64,000 bases of DNA from Segatella copri (GTDB lineage Bacteria; Bacteroidota; Bacteroidia; Bacteroidales; Bacteroidaceae), in NCBI RefSeq assembly GCF_019249655.2, contig NZ_CP137557.1, positions 2,389,001 to 2,453,000 on the forward strand. Reading direction: 5' to 3'. This document shows positions 56,802-64,000 of the stretch, piece after piece; position 1 is the stretch's first letter, and every line of letters starts with the position of its first letter. The translations under genes were made by a program, and so were the position numbers. The notes below the pieces were generated by a model, which worked only from the letters and a program-made list of their open reading frames with translations, ran no database searches and was not told the origin of the DNA.

Positions 56802-56864
56802 GAAGACTACTCCAAGTCTATTGGGGACTACTCCAAGTCTATTGGGGATTACTCTAAGTCTATC
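56802..56864. repeat. three 21-bp tandem repeats upstream of the regulator
   Basis: Units 56802-56822, 56823-56843 and 56844-56864 share GG(A/G)GACTACTCCAAGTCTATT with one to four changes; a fourth, more decayed unit (ending CCCTATT) follows. 21 bp is two helical turns. Confidence 0.75.
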
Positions 56865-56935
56865 GGATATTCCCGATTCCCTATTATTATATAATGTTCG
56901 CGTGAGAAGTGCCCTTATGTACAAACTTAAAAACA

Positions 56936-58000
56936 ATGGCCGAAAAAATCAGAATCAAGGATATTGCCGAGAGAGCCGGCGTATCTGTTGGAACAGTAGA
57001 CAGAGTTCTACACGACCGCCCTAACGTGTCGAAACCCGCACGAGAGAAGGTGGAGAGAGCCCTCAAGGAAATGAATTACCAGCCAAACATGTATGCTAGT
57101 GCTTTGGCTTACAACAAGGAGTACACCTTCTATCTCCTCCTCCCGAAGCACGAGTCTGAGGCTTACTGGGAAGAGATTGAGGAAGGTGCAAGAAAATGTG
57201 AAGACCAGCGCCGTGATTTCCATATCAACCTGGAGATCAAGTTCTACGAGCGTTCGAACGAAGCCTCTTTCTGCGAGGTTGCCAACGAGATTCTGGAAGC
57301 CAGACCCGAGGGAGTGGTCGTGGTGCCTGCATCGCTTGCCGTGACACGCGAATTCACCGAGCAGTTGCATCATCTCAGCATTCCGTTCATCCTGCTCGAC
57401 TCCTACATGCCCGACCTGCGTCCGCTTTCCTTCTTCGGACAGGATTCCTTCTGCTCGGGCTACTTTGCAGCCAAGATGCTCTGCATGATTGCCGGCGGCG
57501 AGAAAGAAGTGATGCTGATGCGCCAGACCAAGGACGGACAGGTGATGAGTAAGCAGCAGGACAACCGCGAGGTGGGATTCCGCCACTACATGCACGACCA
57601 TTTCCCGCAGATGCAAATCCATACGCTCGACCTGCCGCTCAACGGCACCCGAAACGAGTTTGTCAAGATACTGGAGAAATACTTCGCCGAGCATTCCGAC
57701 ACCCACCACTGCATCACCATGACATCGAAGGCGCACATCGTGGGCGACTATCTGCTGAAGTCCAACCGCCGCGACATTCAGATTATGGGTTACGACATGG
57801 TAGAAAAGAATGCCAGGTGTCTTCGCGAGGGAAGCATCTCCTTCCTCATCGCCCAGCACGCCTTCATGCAGGGCTATTACTGCGTAGACACTCTCTTCCA
57901 GGCCATCGTACTGAAGAAGAAGGTTACTCCCGTAAACTACATGCCTATCGAGCTGCTGATGAAGGAGAACGTGGATTTCTATCGCAGAACGCAGATCTGA
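56936..58000 (+). CDS. LacI-family transcriptional regulator of uronate genes
   Basis: 354 aa from MAEKIRIKDIAERAGVSVGT. The HTH 'DIAERAGVSVGTVDRVLHDR PNVSKPAREKVERAL' (split) is LacI type and the rest is a periplasmic-binding-like ligand domain (FYLLLPKHESEAYWEEIEEG). A GTG start 9 codons upstream is possible. It stands divergent to kdgK and 127 bases before uxaA, so it probably senses a uronate intermediate. Its DNA sites may be the dyads at 56640-56707. Confidence 0.85.
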   Translation: MAEKIRIKDIAERAGVSVGTVDRVLHDRPNVSKPAREKVERALKEMNYQPNMYASALAYNKEYTFYLLLPKHESEAYWEEIEEGARKCEDQRRDFHINLEIKFYERSNEASFCEVANEILEARPEGVVVVPASLAVTREFTEQLHHLSIPFILLDSYMPDLRPLSFFGQDSFCSGYFAAKMLCMIAGGEKEVMLMRQTKDGQVMSKQQDNREVGFRHYMHDHFPQMQIHTLDLPLNGTRNEFVKILEKYFAEHSDTHHCITMTSKAHIVGDYLLKSNRRDIQIMGYDMVEKNARCLREGSISFLIAQHAFMQGYYCVDTLFQAIVLKKKVTPVNYMPIELLMKENVDFYRRTQI

Positions 58001-58021
58001 TTTTCAGTAAGATGAGAAAAG

Positions 58022-58085
58022 TCTGCATGAAATAGCATCTGCATGAAATAGGACCTGCATTAAATAAAATCTGCATTAAAAATAT
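58022..58085. repeat. four 16-bp tandem repeats before uxaA
   Basis: 58022-58037, 58038-58053, 58054-58069 and 58070-58085 follow (T/C)CTGCAT(G/T)AAATA. No promoter element is visible after them, so uxaA may be read from the regulator promoter or a promoter not recognised. Confidence 0.75.
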
Positions 58086-58127
58086 AAGTAGAATAACATT
58101 CATAATAAACAAAAACAAGACTACAGA

Positions 58128-59624
58128 ATGAAACTATCAAGCTTTATCAAGATTAACCCTGCTGATTCAGTAGTGGTTTGCTTGCGCCCTATGAAGCAGG
58201 GCGAAGCTATTGAGGTAGATGGCAAGACCATCACCCTTTTGCAGGATACTCCTGCCGGTCACAAGGTGCTCATCAACGATGCTGCCGAAGGACAGGACAT
58301 CATCAAGTACGGCTACCCTATTGGTCACGCAAAGAAAGACCTGAAGCAGGGCGAGTGGGTTAACGAGAACAATCTCAAGACCAATCTTGCCGGTACTTTG
58401 GAGTACACCTACAATCCGGTGGAGGAAAAGCTGAACATCGCCGATGAGAGCAGAACCTTCAAGGGTTATGTGCGTAAGAACGGCGAAGTGGGAACACGCA
58501 ACGAGGTTTGGGTAGTCCCTACCGTGGGTTGCGTAAACGGTGTTGCAGAGAAGCTCGTTGAGCTTCTGAAGCAGGAAACAGGCTGTGAGGGTATTGACGC
58601 CATCCACGCCTGGCACCATAACTTCGGTTGCTCTCAGCTCTCGGGCGACCACGAGAACACCCGCAAGGTGTTGCGCGACATCTGTCTCCATCCTAACGCT
58701 GGTGCCGTGCTCGTTCTCTCATTGGGATGCGAGAACAACCAGCCAGACGATTTCATGGCGATGCTGGGCGATTACGACAAGGACCGCATCAAGCTGCTCG
58801 TTACCCAGAAGGTGGAAGGCGATGAGATTGAAGAAGGAATGAAGATTCTCCGCAATCTCTATGCCAAGGCCAAGGAGGATGAGCGCGAGGAGGTTTCCGT
58901 AAGCAAGCTCCGCGTGGGATTGAAGTGCGGCGGATCTGACGGATTCAGCGGCATTACCGCCAACCCATTGGTGGGCGAATTCTCCGATTGGCTCGTGGCC
59001 CAGGGCGGCACAAGCATCCTCACCGAGGTGCCTGAGATGTTCGGTGCTGAGACGATTCTGATGAACCGTTGCGAGAACAAAGAGCTCTTCGATAAGACTG
59101 TTCACCTGATCAACGACTTCAAGGAGTACTTCCTGAGCCATGGCGAGCCTGTGGGTGAGAATCCTTCTCCGGGCAACAAGGCGGGTGGTATTTCTACCTT
59201 GGAGGATAAGGCACTCGGTTGCACCCAGAAGTGCGGTCGTGCTCCGGTGAGCGGCGTATTGCAGTATGGTGAGCGTCTGGAGACAAATGGTTTGAACCTC
59301 CTGTCAGCTCCGGGCAACGACCTCGTGGCAGCCACTGCCTTGGCTTCATCAGGTTGCCAGTTGGTTCTCTTCACCACCGGTCGTGGAACCCCATTCGGCA
59401 CCTTCGTTCCAACCATGAAGATTTCAACCAACAGCAATCTGGCCAAGAACAAGCCAAACTGGATTGACTTCAACGCTGGTGCCCTGGTAGAAGGCACCGA
59501 CATGAAGGAGTTGGTAAAGCAGTTTATTGATAAGATTATTGCCGTAGCCAGTGGCGAGGAGGCTCGCAACGAGCGCAACGGCTATCGTGAAATTTCCATT
59601 TTCAAGAATGGAGTTACATTGTAA
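58128..59624 (+). CDS. uxaA: altronate dehydratase
   Basis: 498 aa (E. coli UxaA 495). N-terminal SAF domain (KINPADSVVVCLRPMKQGEA, GHKVLINDAAEG), then the UxaA/GarD core: 'WVVPTVGCVNGVAEKLVELL', 'HNFGCSQLSGDHENTRKVLR', 'LSLGCENNQPDD', 'KCGGSDGFSGITANP' and 'TGRGTPFGTFVPTMKISTNS'. The conserved Cys and His residues bind the catalytic iron. It dehydrates D-altronate to KDG, which KdgK and Eda then use. The end of the gene is duplicated just after the stop (59594-59657). Confidence 0.94.
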   Translation: MKLSSFIKINPADSVVVCLRPMKQGEAIEVDGKTITLLQDTPAGHKVLINDAAEGQDIIKYGYPIGHAKKDLKQGEWVNENNLKTNLAGTLEYTYNPVEEKLNIADESRTFKGYVRKNGEVGTRNEVWVVPTVGCVNGVAEKLVELLKQETGCEGIDAIHAWHHNFGCSQLSGDHENTRKVLRDICLHPNAGAVLVLSLGCENNQPDDFMAMLGDYDKDRIKLLVTQKVEGDEIEEGMKILRNLYAKAKEDEREEVSVSKLRVGLKCGGSDGFSGITANPLVGEFSDWLVAQGGTSILTEVPEMFGAETILMNRCENKELFDKTVHLINDFKEYFLSHGEPVGENPSPGNKAGGISTLEDKALGCTQKCGRAPVSGVLQYGERLETNGLNLLSAPGNDLVAATALASSGCQLVLFTTGRGTPFGTFVPTMKISTNSNLAKNKPNWIDFNAGALVEGTDMKELVKQFIDKIIAVASGEEARNERNGYREISIFKNGVTL

Positions 59625-59657
59625 TTTTCCATCTTCAGAAATGGAGTAACATTGTAA
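59594..59657. repeat. tandem ~32-bp duplication of the uxaA 3' end
   Basis: TTCCATTTTCAAGAATGGAG / TTACATTGTAA (59594-59624) and TTCCATCTTCAGAAATGGAG / TAACATTGTAA (59627-59657): 27 of 31 bases match. The first contains the uxaA stop. Confidence 0.75.
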
Positions 59658-59762
59658 AACATGGAGTGAGAAGTCGGGAACCGGGATTCTGATAGAGTCC
59701 TGTTTCCCTGCTTCTCTCTTCTCATTGAATCATTATGAGTAATCAGTCTCATTAGAATAATT

Positions 59763-61073
59763 ATGAGTAACAAGAAAGGTTTGTTGGCATTATCGCCATT
59801 AATTTTGTTGATTGTCCTCATCGTGGCTTACACCCTCTATTCGGCGGATGCGAGTCATAAGGACACGAATCTGTCACTCACGGTGGCATTCATGATAGCC
59901 AGCATCTATGCGGTGGCCATCTCGGGCGGAATGCCCATCAAGAAGCGAGTAGATACCTACAGTCGCGGAGCCGGCGCCAACAACCTGATGCTCATGCTCT
60001 GGATTTACGTTTTGGCAGGCGCCTTCGCTGCTTCTGCCAAGGCGATGGGAGCGGTGGACGCTACGGTGAACCTGGCGTTGAGTGCCCTGCCTGCCAGCAT
60101 GATTTTGCCGGGGCTCTTCCTGGCAGCCTGTTTCATCTCCGTATCCATCGGAACAAGCGTCGGCACAGTGGTGGCTCTTGTTCCGATAGCTGCGGGCCTG
60201 GCGCACTCCATGGGGGTGAACGTGGGCATGATGACGGCTATCATCGTGGGCGGCGCTTACTTCGGCGACAACCTCTCGTTCATTTCCGACACCACGGTGG
60301 TGGCTACGCAGACCCAGAACTGCAAGATGAGCGATAAGTTCAGGGTCAACTCCCTCATCGTGGTTCCTGCCGCCGTCCTCGTACTCGCCGTCTATGGCGT
60401 GATGGGCTTCGGCTTGCAGGCGCCTACCCATATTCCTGAGGTGGAATACATGAAGGTAATACCTTATATAATAGTACTCGTCACAGCCATTGCCGGCATG
60501 AACGTGATGGCAGTGCTCACCATGGGCACCATCCTCTGCGGAGTCATCGGCATCGGAAGTCATCTCTTGGGATCCACTTCCTCCTATGACCTCTTCGGCT
60601 GGTTCTCGGCGATGGGCAACGGAATCGTGGGCATGGGCGAACTGGTAATCATCGCCATGATGGCGGGCGGAATGCTCGAAATCATCCGCGAGAATGGCGG
60701 AATCAACTACATCATCGATAAGATTACCGCCCACGTCAACAGCAAGCGTGGCGCCGAACTCTCCATCGCCGCCCTGGTGTCGATGGTGAACATCTGCACC
60801 GCCAACAATACTGTGGCGATTCTCACGGTGGGCAACATTGCCAAGAAGATAGGCGACAAGTTTGGCGTGGACAACCGCAAGGCGGCAAGCATCCTCGACA
60901 CCTTCTCCTGCACCGTGCAGGGCCTGATTCCTTACGGAGTTCAGATGCTTCTGGCGGCGGGACTTGCCAATCTCAGTCCGATGGACATTCTGCCCTATCT
61001 CTACTATCCGATGGCCATCGGCGTAGCGGCACTGCTCTCCATCCTGCTGAGATATCCTAAGAGATACAGTTAA
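59763..61073 (+). CDS. NhaC-family Na+/H+ antiporter-like transporter
   Basis: 436 aa, about 11-12 helices. 'VSIGTSVGTVVALVPIAAGL', 'VGGAYFGDNLSFISDTTVVA' and 'CTANNTVAILTVGNIAKKIG' are NhaC-family signatures, including the conserved Asp in GDNLS. NhaC proteins exchange Na+ and H+, sometimes with organic anions such as malate/lactate. It is the only transporter of the uronate locus, 138 bases after uxaA, so it may carry uronate or a product; this is inference. A long hairpin follows at 61078-61119. Confidence 0.85.
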   Translation: MSNKKGLLALSPLILLIVLIVAYTLYSADASHKDTNLSLTVAFMIASIYAVAISGGMPIKKRVDTYSRGAGANNLMLMLWIYVLAGAFAASAKAMGAVDATVNLALSALPASMILPGLFLAACFISVSIGTSVGTVVALVPIAAGLAHSMGVNVGMMTAIIVGGAYFGDNLSFISDTTVVATQTQNCKMSDKFRVNSLIVVPAAVLVLAVYGVMGFGLQAPTHIPEVEYMKVIPYIIVLVTAIAGMNVMAVLTMGTILCGVIGIGSHLLGSTSSYDLFGWFSAMGNGIVGMGELVIIAMMAGGMLEIIRENGGINYIIDKITAHVNSKRGAELSIAALVSMVNICTANNTVAILTVGNIAKKIGDKFGVDNRKAASILDTFSCTVQGLIPYGVQMLLAAGLANLSPMDILPYLYYPMAIGVAALLSILLRYPKRYS

Positions 61074-61077
61074 TAAA

Positions 61078-61119
61078 GCTCCAGCCTTAGGCAGATTTCT
61101 TTCTGCCTAAGGCTGGAGC
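61078..61119 (+). terminator. 18-bp perfect hairpin after the NhaC gene
   Basis: GCTCCAGCCTTAGGCAGA (61078-61095), loop TTTCTT, TCTGCCTAAGGCTGGAGC (61102-61119). It lacks a T-run (CAGAAAGAAAC follows), so it may act as a stabilising 3' structure or Rho-type end rather than a standard intrinsic terminator. Confidence 0.6.
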
Positions 61120-61163
61120 CAGAAAGAAACAAGATAAATCAATTCATTTAAAACTTTAATACG

Positions 61164-61859
61164 ATGGACTTCTTACAGAGGAACCTTTTTACCAAGTTGC
61201 GTTCCGCCCACTTCGGCATTGAAGAGGAGATGGAACCCATGACTACATTCAAGCAACAGAAGATTGCCCAGATGATGAAGAATCTCAACGATGTTCCTGC
61301 GGGCGAAGTACGCATGAACAATGGTTTCCTGAACCGACGACTCGCCAACATCCAGGAAAATGAGCGTCACGCCATCGATACTTCCATCGAGACCCTGCAT
61401 CTGCTGCGCATCATCGTGTCAAACATCAATGGCATTCTTGCCTACGGCATCAACCTGAGCGGCATCATCGAGATGGGCAACTACCTGCGCACCAAGGGCG
61501 ACAAGGTGGATTTCGTGAAGCTCGACAAGTGGCTCAGCAAGCTGCGCATCCAGCGCATGGCACAGTTGCAGGGCAGCGTACTCATCCTCTTCTTCGATTT
61601 CGAACAGGATGAAATTCCCTACGTGCGCCATGTGGAGCGGGGAGCCTACAAGCTCACCCTGCGATCGCTGTATTACAACGAGCAGGACAGGCAGGACATC
61701 CACTTCAACGAGACGCAGGCAGGATTCGTGCACGTTACTGGCGGTACCATGCGCAAGAACCTGCGCCGCAGCATGAGGTATCTGGAGTATGCTCCCATCG
61801 AAACTATCAGCAACTTCTGCAACAACTTCTTCAAGTCGCTCTCCGAGATTGAGGAGTAG
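61164..61859 (+). CDS. conserved hypothetical cytoplasmic protein
   Basis: 231 aa, no signal peptide or membrane helix. Basic and helical: 'FKQQKIAQMMKNLNDVPAGE VRMNNGFLNRRLANIQ' (split), 'SIETLHLLRIIVSNINGIL', 'LDKWLSKLRIQRMAQLQGSV LILFFDFEQDEIPYVRHVER' (split). I do not recognise the family. It stands alone between the NhaC gene and a GH25 gene, with no clear promoter. The 3' side contains two copies of GAAGATGATTCC (61871-61882, 61900-61911). Confidence 0.65.
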   Translation: MDFLQRNLFTKLRSAHFGIEEEMEPMTTFKQQKIAQMMKNLNDVPAGEVRMNNGFLNRRLANIQENERHAIDTSIETLHLLRIIVSNINGILAYGINLSGIIEMGNYLRTKGDKVDFVKLDKWLSKLRIQRMAQLQGSVLILFFDFEQDEIPYVRHVERGAYKLTLRSLYYNEQDRQDIHFNETQAGFVHVTGGTMRKNLRRSMRYLEYAPIETISNFCNNFFKSLSEIEE

Positions 61860-61985
61860 AATCATTTTACGAAGATGATTCCTTTGATGAAGATTCTTAG
61901 AAGATGATTCCCTAGAAGAAGTTTACGATAATATAAAATATTAAAAAAATAAGCCCTTAACGCTACGAATATCGCATGATTTTCG

Positions 61986-61993
61986 TACCTTTG
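61986..61993 (+). promoter_or_regulatory. -7 element just before the GH25 start
   Basis: TACCTTTG ends 5 bases before ATG 61999. With the usual spacing the transcript would start at or next to the ATG. No good TTTG is seen 20 bases upstream. Confidence 0.5.
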
Positions 61994-61998
61994 CACGT

Positions 61999-62685
61999 AT
62001 GAAACGAATTTTTATAACAATTATATCGACAATACTCACACTTTGCAGTCACGCCCAGGTGCAATGCGAAGATACCTGTAGCCACGTTCATGGCATTGAC
62101 ATGAGCCATTATCAGGGAAAAGTGTTCTGGGAAACCATCGGCGACAACAGCAAGATGGCTTACGTCTATCTGAAGGCTACTGAAGGAGGAACCAATGTAG
62201 ACAGCAGATACAAGCAGAATATCGACCTGGCGCATCGGTATGGAATGAAGGTAGGTTCCTACCACTTCTATCGTGCCCGTATTCCCCAGCAAACCCAGTT
62301 GGAGAACTTCAAGGCGCAATGCCGCCCGGGCGACCAGGATCTGCTCCCGATGATTGATGTGGAAACCAAGAGCGGAATGGAAACAGAAGAATTCTGCGAC
62401 TCACTCTTCAAGTTCCTCCATCTCGTGGAGAAAGCCTACAGGCAGAAGCCCCTCATCTACACAGGAGCCAATTTCTACGATAATTACCTGTTGGGCAAAC
62501 TGGACAGCTACAAGCTGATGATTGCTCAATACTCCAAGCGAGTGCCTGTACTCAGAGACGGCAGGGACTTCGAAATGTGGCAATACACGGGTAAGGGAAA
62601 GCTCAACGGCGTGAACGGATACGTGGATAAGAGCCGATTCATGGGTAGACACAGATTGCGAGAAATCAGATTCAGACACAGATAA
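61999..62685 (+). CDS. exported GH25 muramidase (lysozyme)
   Basis: 228 aa. Signal peptide (RIFITIISTILTLCSHAQ). GH25 fold: D34 in 'GIDMSHYQG', 'VYLKATEGG', 'GSYHFYRA', catalytic D120/E122 in 'LPMIDVETKSG', and 'MWQYTGKGKLNGVNGYVDKS'. It cleaves the beta-1,4 bond between MurNAc and GlcNAc in peptidoglycan. The signal peptide requires this start, which is nearly leaderless relative to the -7 element. The C-terminus is basic (GRHRLREIRFRHR). Confidence 0.9.
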   Translation: MKRIFITIISTILTLCSHAQVQCEDTCSHVHGIDMSHYQGKVFWETIGDNSKMAYVYLKATEGGTNVDSRYKQNIDLAHRYGMKVGSYHFYRARIPQQTQLENFKAQCRPGDQDLLPMIDVETKSGMETEEFCDSLFKFLHLVEKAYRQKPLIYTGANFYDNYLLGKLDSYKLMIAQYSKRVPVLRDGRDFEMWQYTGKGKLNGVNGYVDKSRFMGRHRLREIRFRHR

Positions 62686-62717
62686 AATATGTAAATCAAT
62701 AAACATTAAATAAAACT

Positions 62718-64000
62718 ATGGCAATTATAAAATGTCCGGAATGTGGACGTCAAATCAGTGACAAAGCCCCTACATGTCCTAACTGCGGTGTGGAAATCGC
62801 AGGAAAGATTATCAAATGCCCTCACTGTGGAGAGATTTATTTCAGCAGTCAGGAAATGTGCCCTAACTGCCATGAAATAGCTTCAGCCGGTTATAGAATT
62901 CCAACAACGGTTGCCTCTGGAACTACAGTTAGAACAGAGACTCCGGCTAGAACAGAGACTCCTATGGATTCAACGGAAACTTCGGCTCCTGCTGGTCCAG
63001 CAGCTTCTGTTAATCCTCCGACTCCCCCTACTCCTCCTACCCCTCCTGTTCCTCCGGTAAGACAGACTCCGATGGCAGCAGGAAACGGCGGAAACGGAAA
63101 TAATGGAAACGGCTACGGAAATGGAAGAAACGGAAATAATCCTGAAAATGAAGCCCAGCAGAAAGCCAAGAAGAAGAGTGCCCGAAGCATTCTGATTATC
63201 TCGTTGGTCTTCTCTGTTCTGGTTTGCGGAATCCTGTATTATTTCTACGATAATGCCAACCGCAACAAGGAGGAGGAAGCCTACGAGTATGCAATGCAGA
63301 GCAGCGACCCGATGGTGCTGCAGAGTTATCTCGACACCTATAAAGACGCAGAAGAGGCGCATCGTGACTCCATCATGGCGCATCTGGAAATGCTCAAGAG
63401 CATTGACCAGGATTGGACCAACGCCCTGGTAAGCGGTTCGAAGCAGGCTTTGGAGGATTATCTGCAGAAGTATCCTAACAGTCCGCATAAGCAGGAGGCG
63501 TGGAACAAGATTGATTCCATCGACTGGAATGTGGCGAAGGCTGCCGACAACGTACAGGCTTATCAGGCCTACCTCGACGCCCACGCCGACGGAGCACATA
63601 TTGAGGAGGCTGAGAATGCGATGAAGAAGGCAAAGAGCCGCGACTTGCAGCCAGAAGAGAAGCAGATGGTTAGCGGACTGTTCAGGCAGTTCTTCCAGAG
63701 CATCAACTCTCATAATGCCGACGGACTTTCTGCCACGTGCGAAGACATCCTCTCTTCTCTCTTGGGCAAGACTTCTGCCACCAAGGCCGATGTGGTTACC
63801 TTTATGGACAAGCTCTATAAGGATAATGTGGCTAACATGAACTGGCACATTAACAATGATTACCAGATTAAGAAGCGCGAGGTGGGAGAAGAAGATTACG
63901 AATATCAGGTGCAGTTCTCTGCCGTTCAGAATTTGGATCTCACGGATGGAAGCAAGAAGCAGAACAACTTCAAGATCAATGCCGTGGTTTCACCAGCCGG
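62718..64000 (+). CDS. zinc-ribbon membrane protein, runs off the window
   Basis: ATG 62718 opens a frame that stays open to base 64000 (at least 427 codons). The N-terminus holds two zinc ribbons: 'IKCPECGRQISDKAPTCPNC' and 'IKCPHCGEIYFSSQEMCPNC'. A Pro/Thr/Asn/Gly-rich linker (ASVNPPTPPTPPTPPVPPV, GNGGNGNNGNGYGNGRNGNN) follows, then one TM (~155-172: ARSILIISLVFSVLVCGILY) and a periplasmic helical domain with TPR-like 'LEDYLQKYPNSPHKQEAWNK'. Function unknown; similar zinc-ribbon plus TM proteins occur in Bacteroidota. It starts 32 bases after the GH25 gene. Confidence 0.8.
   Translation, partial: MAIIKCPECGRQISDKAPTCPNCGVEIAGKIIKCPHCGEIYFSSQEMCPNCHEIASAGYRIPTTVASGTTVRTETPARTETPMDSTETSAPAGPAASVNPPTPPTPPTPPVPPVRQTPMAAGNGGNGNNGNGYGNGRNGNNPENEAQQKAKKKSARSILIISLVFSVLVCGILYYFYDNANRNKEEEAYEYAMQSSDPMVLQSYLDTYKDAEEAHRDSIMAHLEMLKSIDQDWTNALVSGSKQALEDYLQKYPNSPHKQEAWNKIDSIDWNVAKAADNVQAYQAYLDAHADGAHIEEAENAMKKAKSRDLQPEEKQMVSGLFRQFFQSINSHNADGLSATCEDILSSLLGKTSATKADVVTFMDKLYKDNVANMNWHINNDYQIKKREVGEEDYEYQVQFSAVQNLDLTDGSKKQNNFKINAVVSPA

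Larger units (their letters stand above)
56367..56935. other. 569-base divergent control region of the uronate locus
   Basis: Holds the kdgK promoter (minus), two dyads, the regulator's -7 element, and a block of three 21-bp tandem repeats. No protein-coding gene is supported; short ORFs over the tandem repeats (e.g. TTPSLLG repeats) are considered artefacts. Confidence 0.6.

Noticed and set aside
56800..57024. Short protein with TTPSLLG repeats over the 21-bp tandem repeats
   Set aside because: The frame only reflects the DNA repeat and runs into the regulator gene in another frame.

Overview
The window looks like a chromosomal segment of a gut Bacteroidota bacterium, most likely Prevotella/Segatella. 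Reasons: Bacteroidota-type promoters (TTTG, 19-21 nt, TAnnTTTG, here usually TACCTTTGC or TATCTTTGC) precede many genes; it carries families typical of the phylum (DUF4293, DUF4295, Rpb6-like omega, GGGtGRT protein, DUF5112/5113 kinase, independent-PGM-like 'proposed homoserine kinase'); and it encodes secreted GH2, GH109 and GH25 enzymes. The assignment is inference; no rRNA or tRNA gene was seen to confirm it.

Layout. 0-4.8 kb: end of bamD, omega subunit, DUF4293 protein, rpsP, then a Wzx-like flippase and a GT2 glycosyltransferase. 4.9-6.6 kb (minus): GGGtGRT protein with its Fe-S scaffold partner. 6.8-14.9 kb: DMP19-like protein, smpB-metH, HAD phosphatase, map, tsaD, pncC-like cinA, and rpmB-rpmG-DUF4295. 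15.2-23.7 kb: large secreted protein with a C-terminal sorting-like domain, then GH109 and GH2 glycosidases. 23.9-31.5 kb (minus): fucO-like alcohol dehydrogenase and a threonine operon (thrA, proposed homoserine kinase, thrC, D-2-hydroxyacid dehydrogenase). 31.8-34.1 kb: yfcE and a COG2509 flavoprotein.

34.2-39.1 kb is a degraded mobile region: a CNNM/CBS pseudogene, a 5'-truncated IS1182-like transposase, a minus-strand cassette of very small (membrane) ORFs cut by that IS, two small HTH genes, and an IS4-like transposase that truncates rtcB. 39.1-43.2 kb is sparse and accessory: two paralogous 28-29 aa hydrophobic peptides, a Sel1 protein, thiM with a coupled HExxH protein, a secreted acidic protein, and hipB with a truncated hipA. 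43.2-46.4 kb (minus): ogt, VOC protein, an HD-MsrA fusion, MBL hydrolase and a HipB-like HTH. 46.5-49.5 kb: nitroreductase, small partner, yaaA, Gly/Ser-rich secreted protein.

49.6-54.5 kb (minus) is a two-component locus: an 1181-aa double-module sensor kinase, a response regulator and a membrane protein. 54.5-61.1 kb is a uronate (galacturonate-type) catabolism locus: kdgK and KDPG aldolase divergent from a LacI-family regulator, uxaA and an NhaC-type transporter; its intergenic spaces hold several unrelated short tandem repeats and dyad operators. The window ends with a hypothetical protein, a GH25 muramidase with a nearly leaderless promoter, and a zinc-ribbon membrane protein that runs off the end.

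The most interesting unexplained items are a family of 7-bp-periodic inverted repeats between genes, the tiny membrane-ORF cassettes, the double-module sensor kinase, the operator and repeat layout of the uronate locus, and the GGGtGRT/Fe-S scaffold pair of unknown function.
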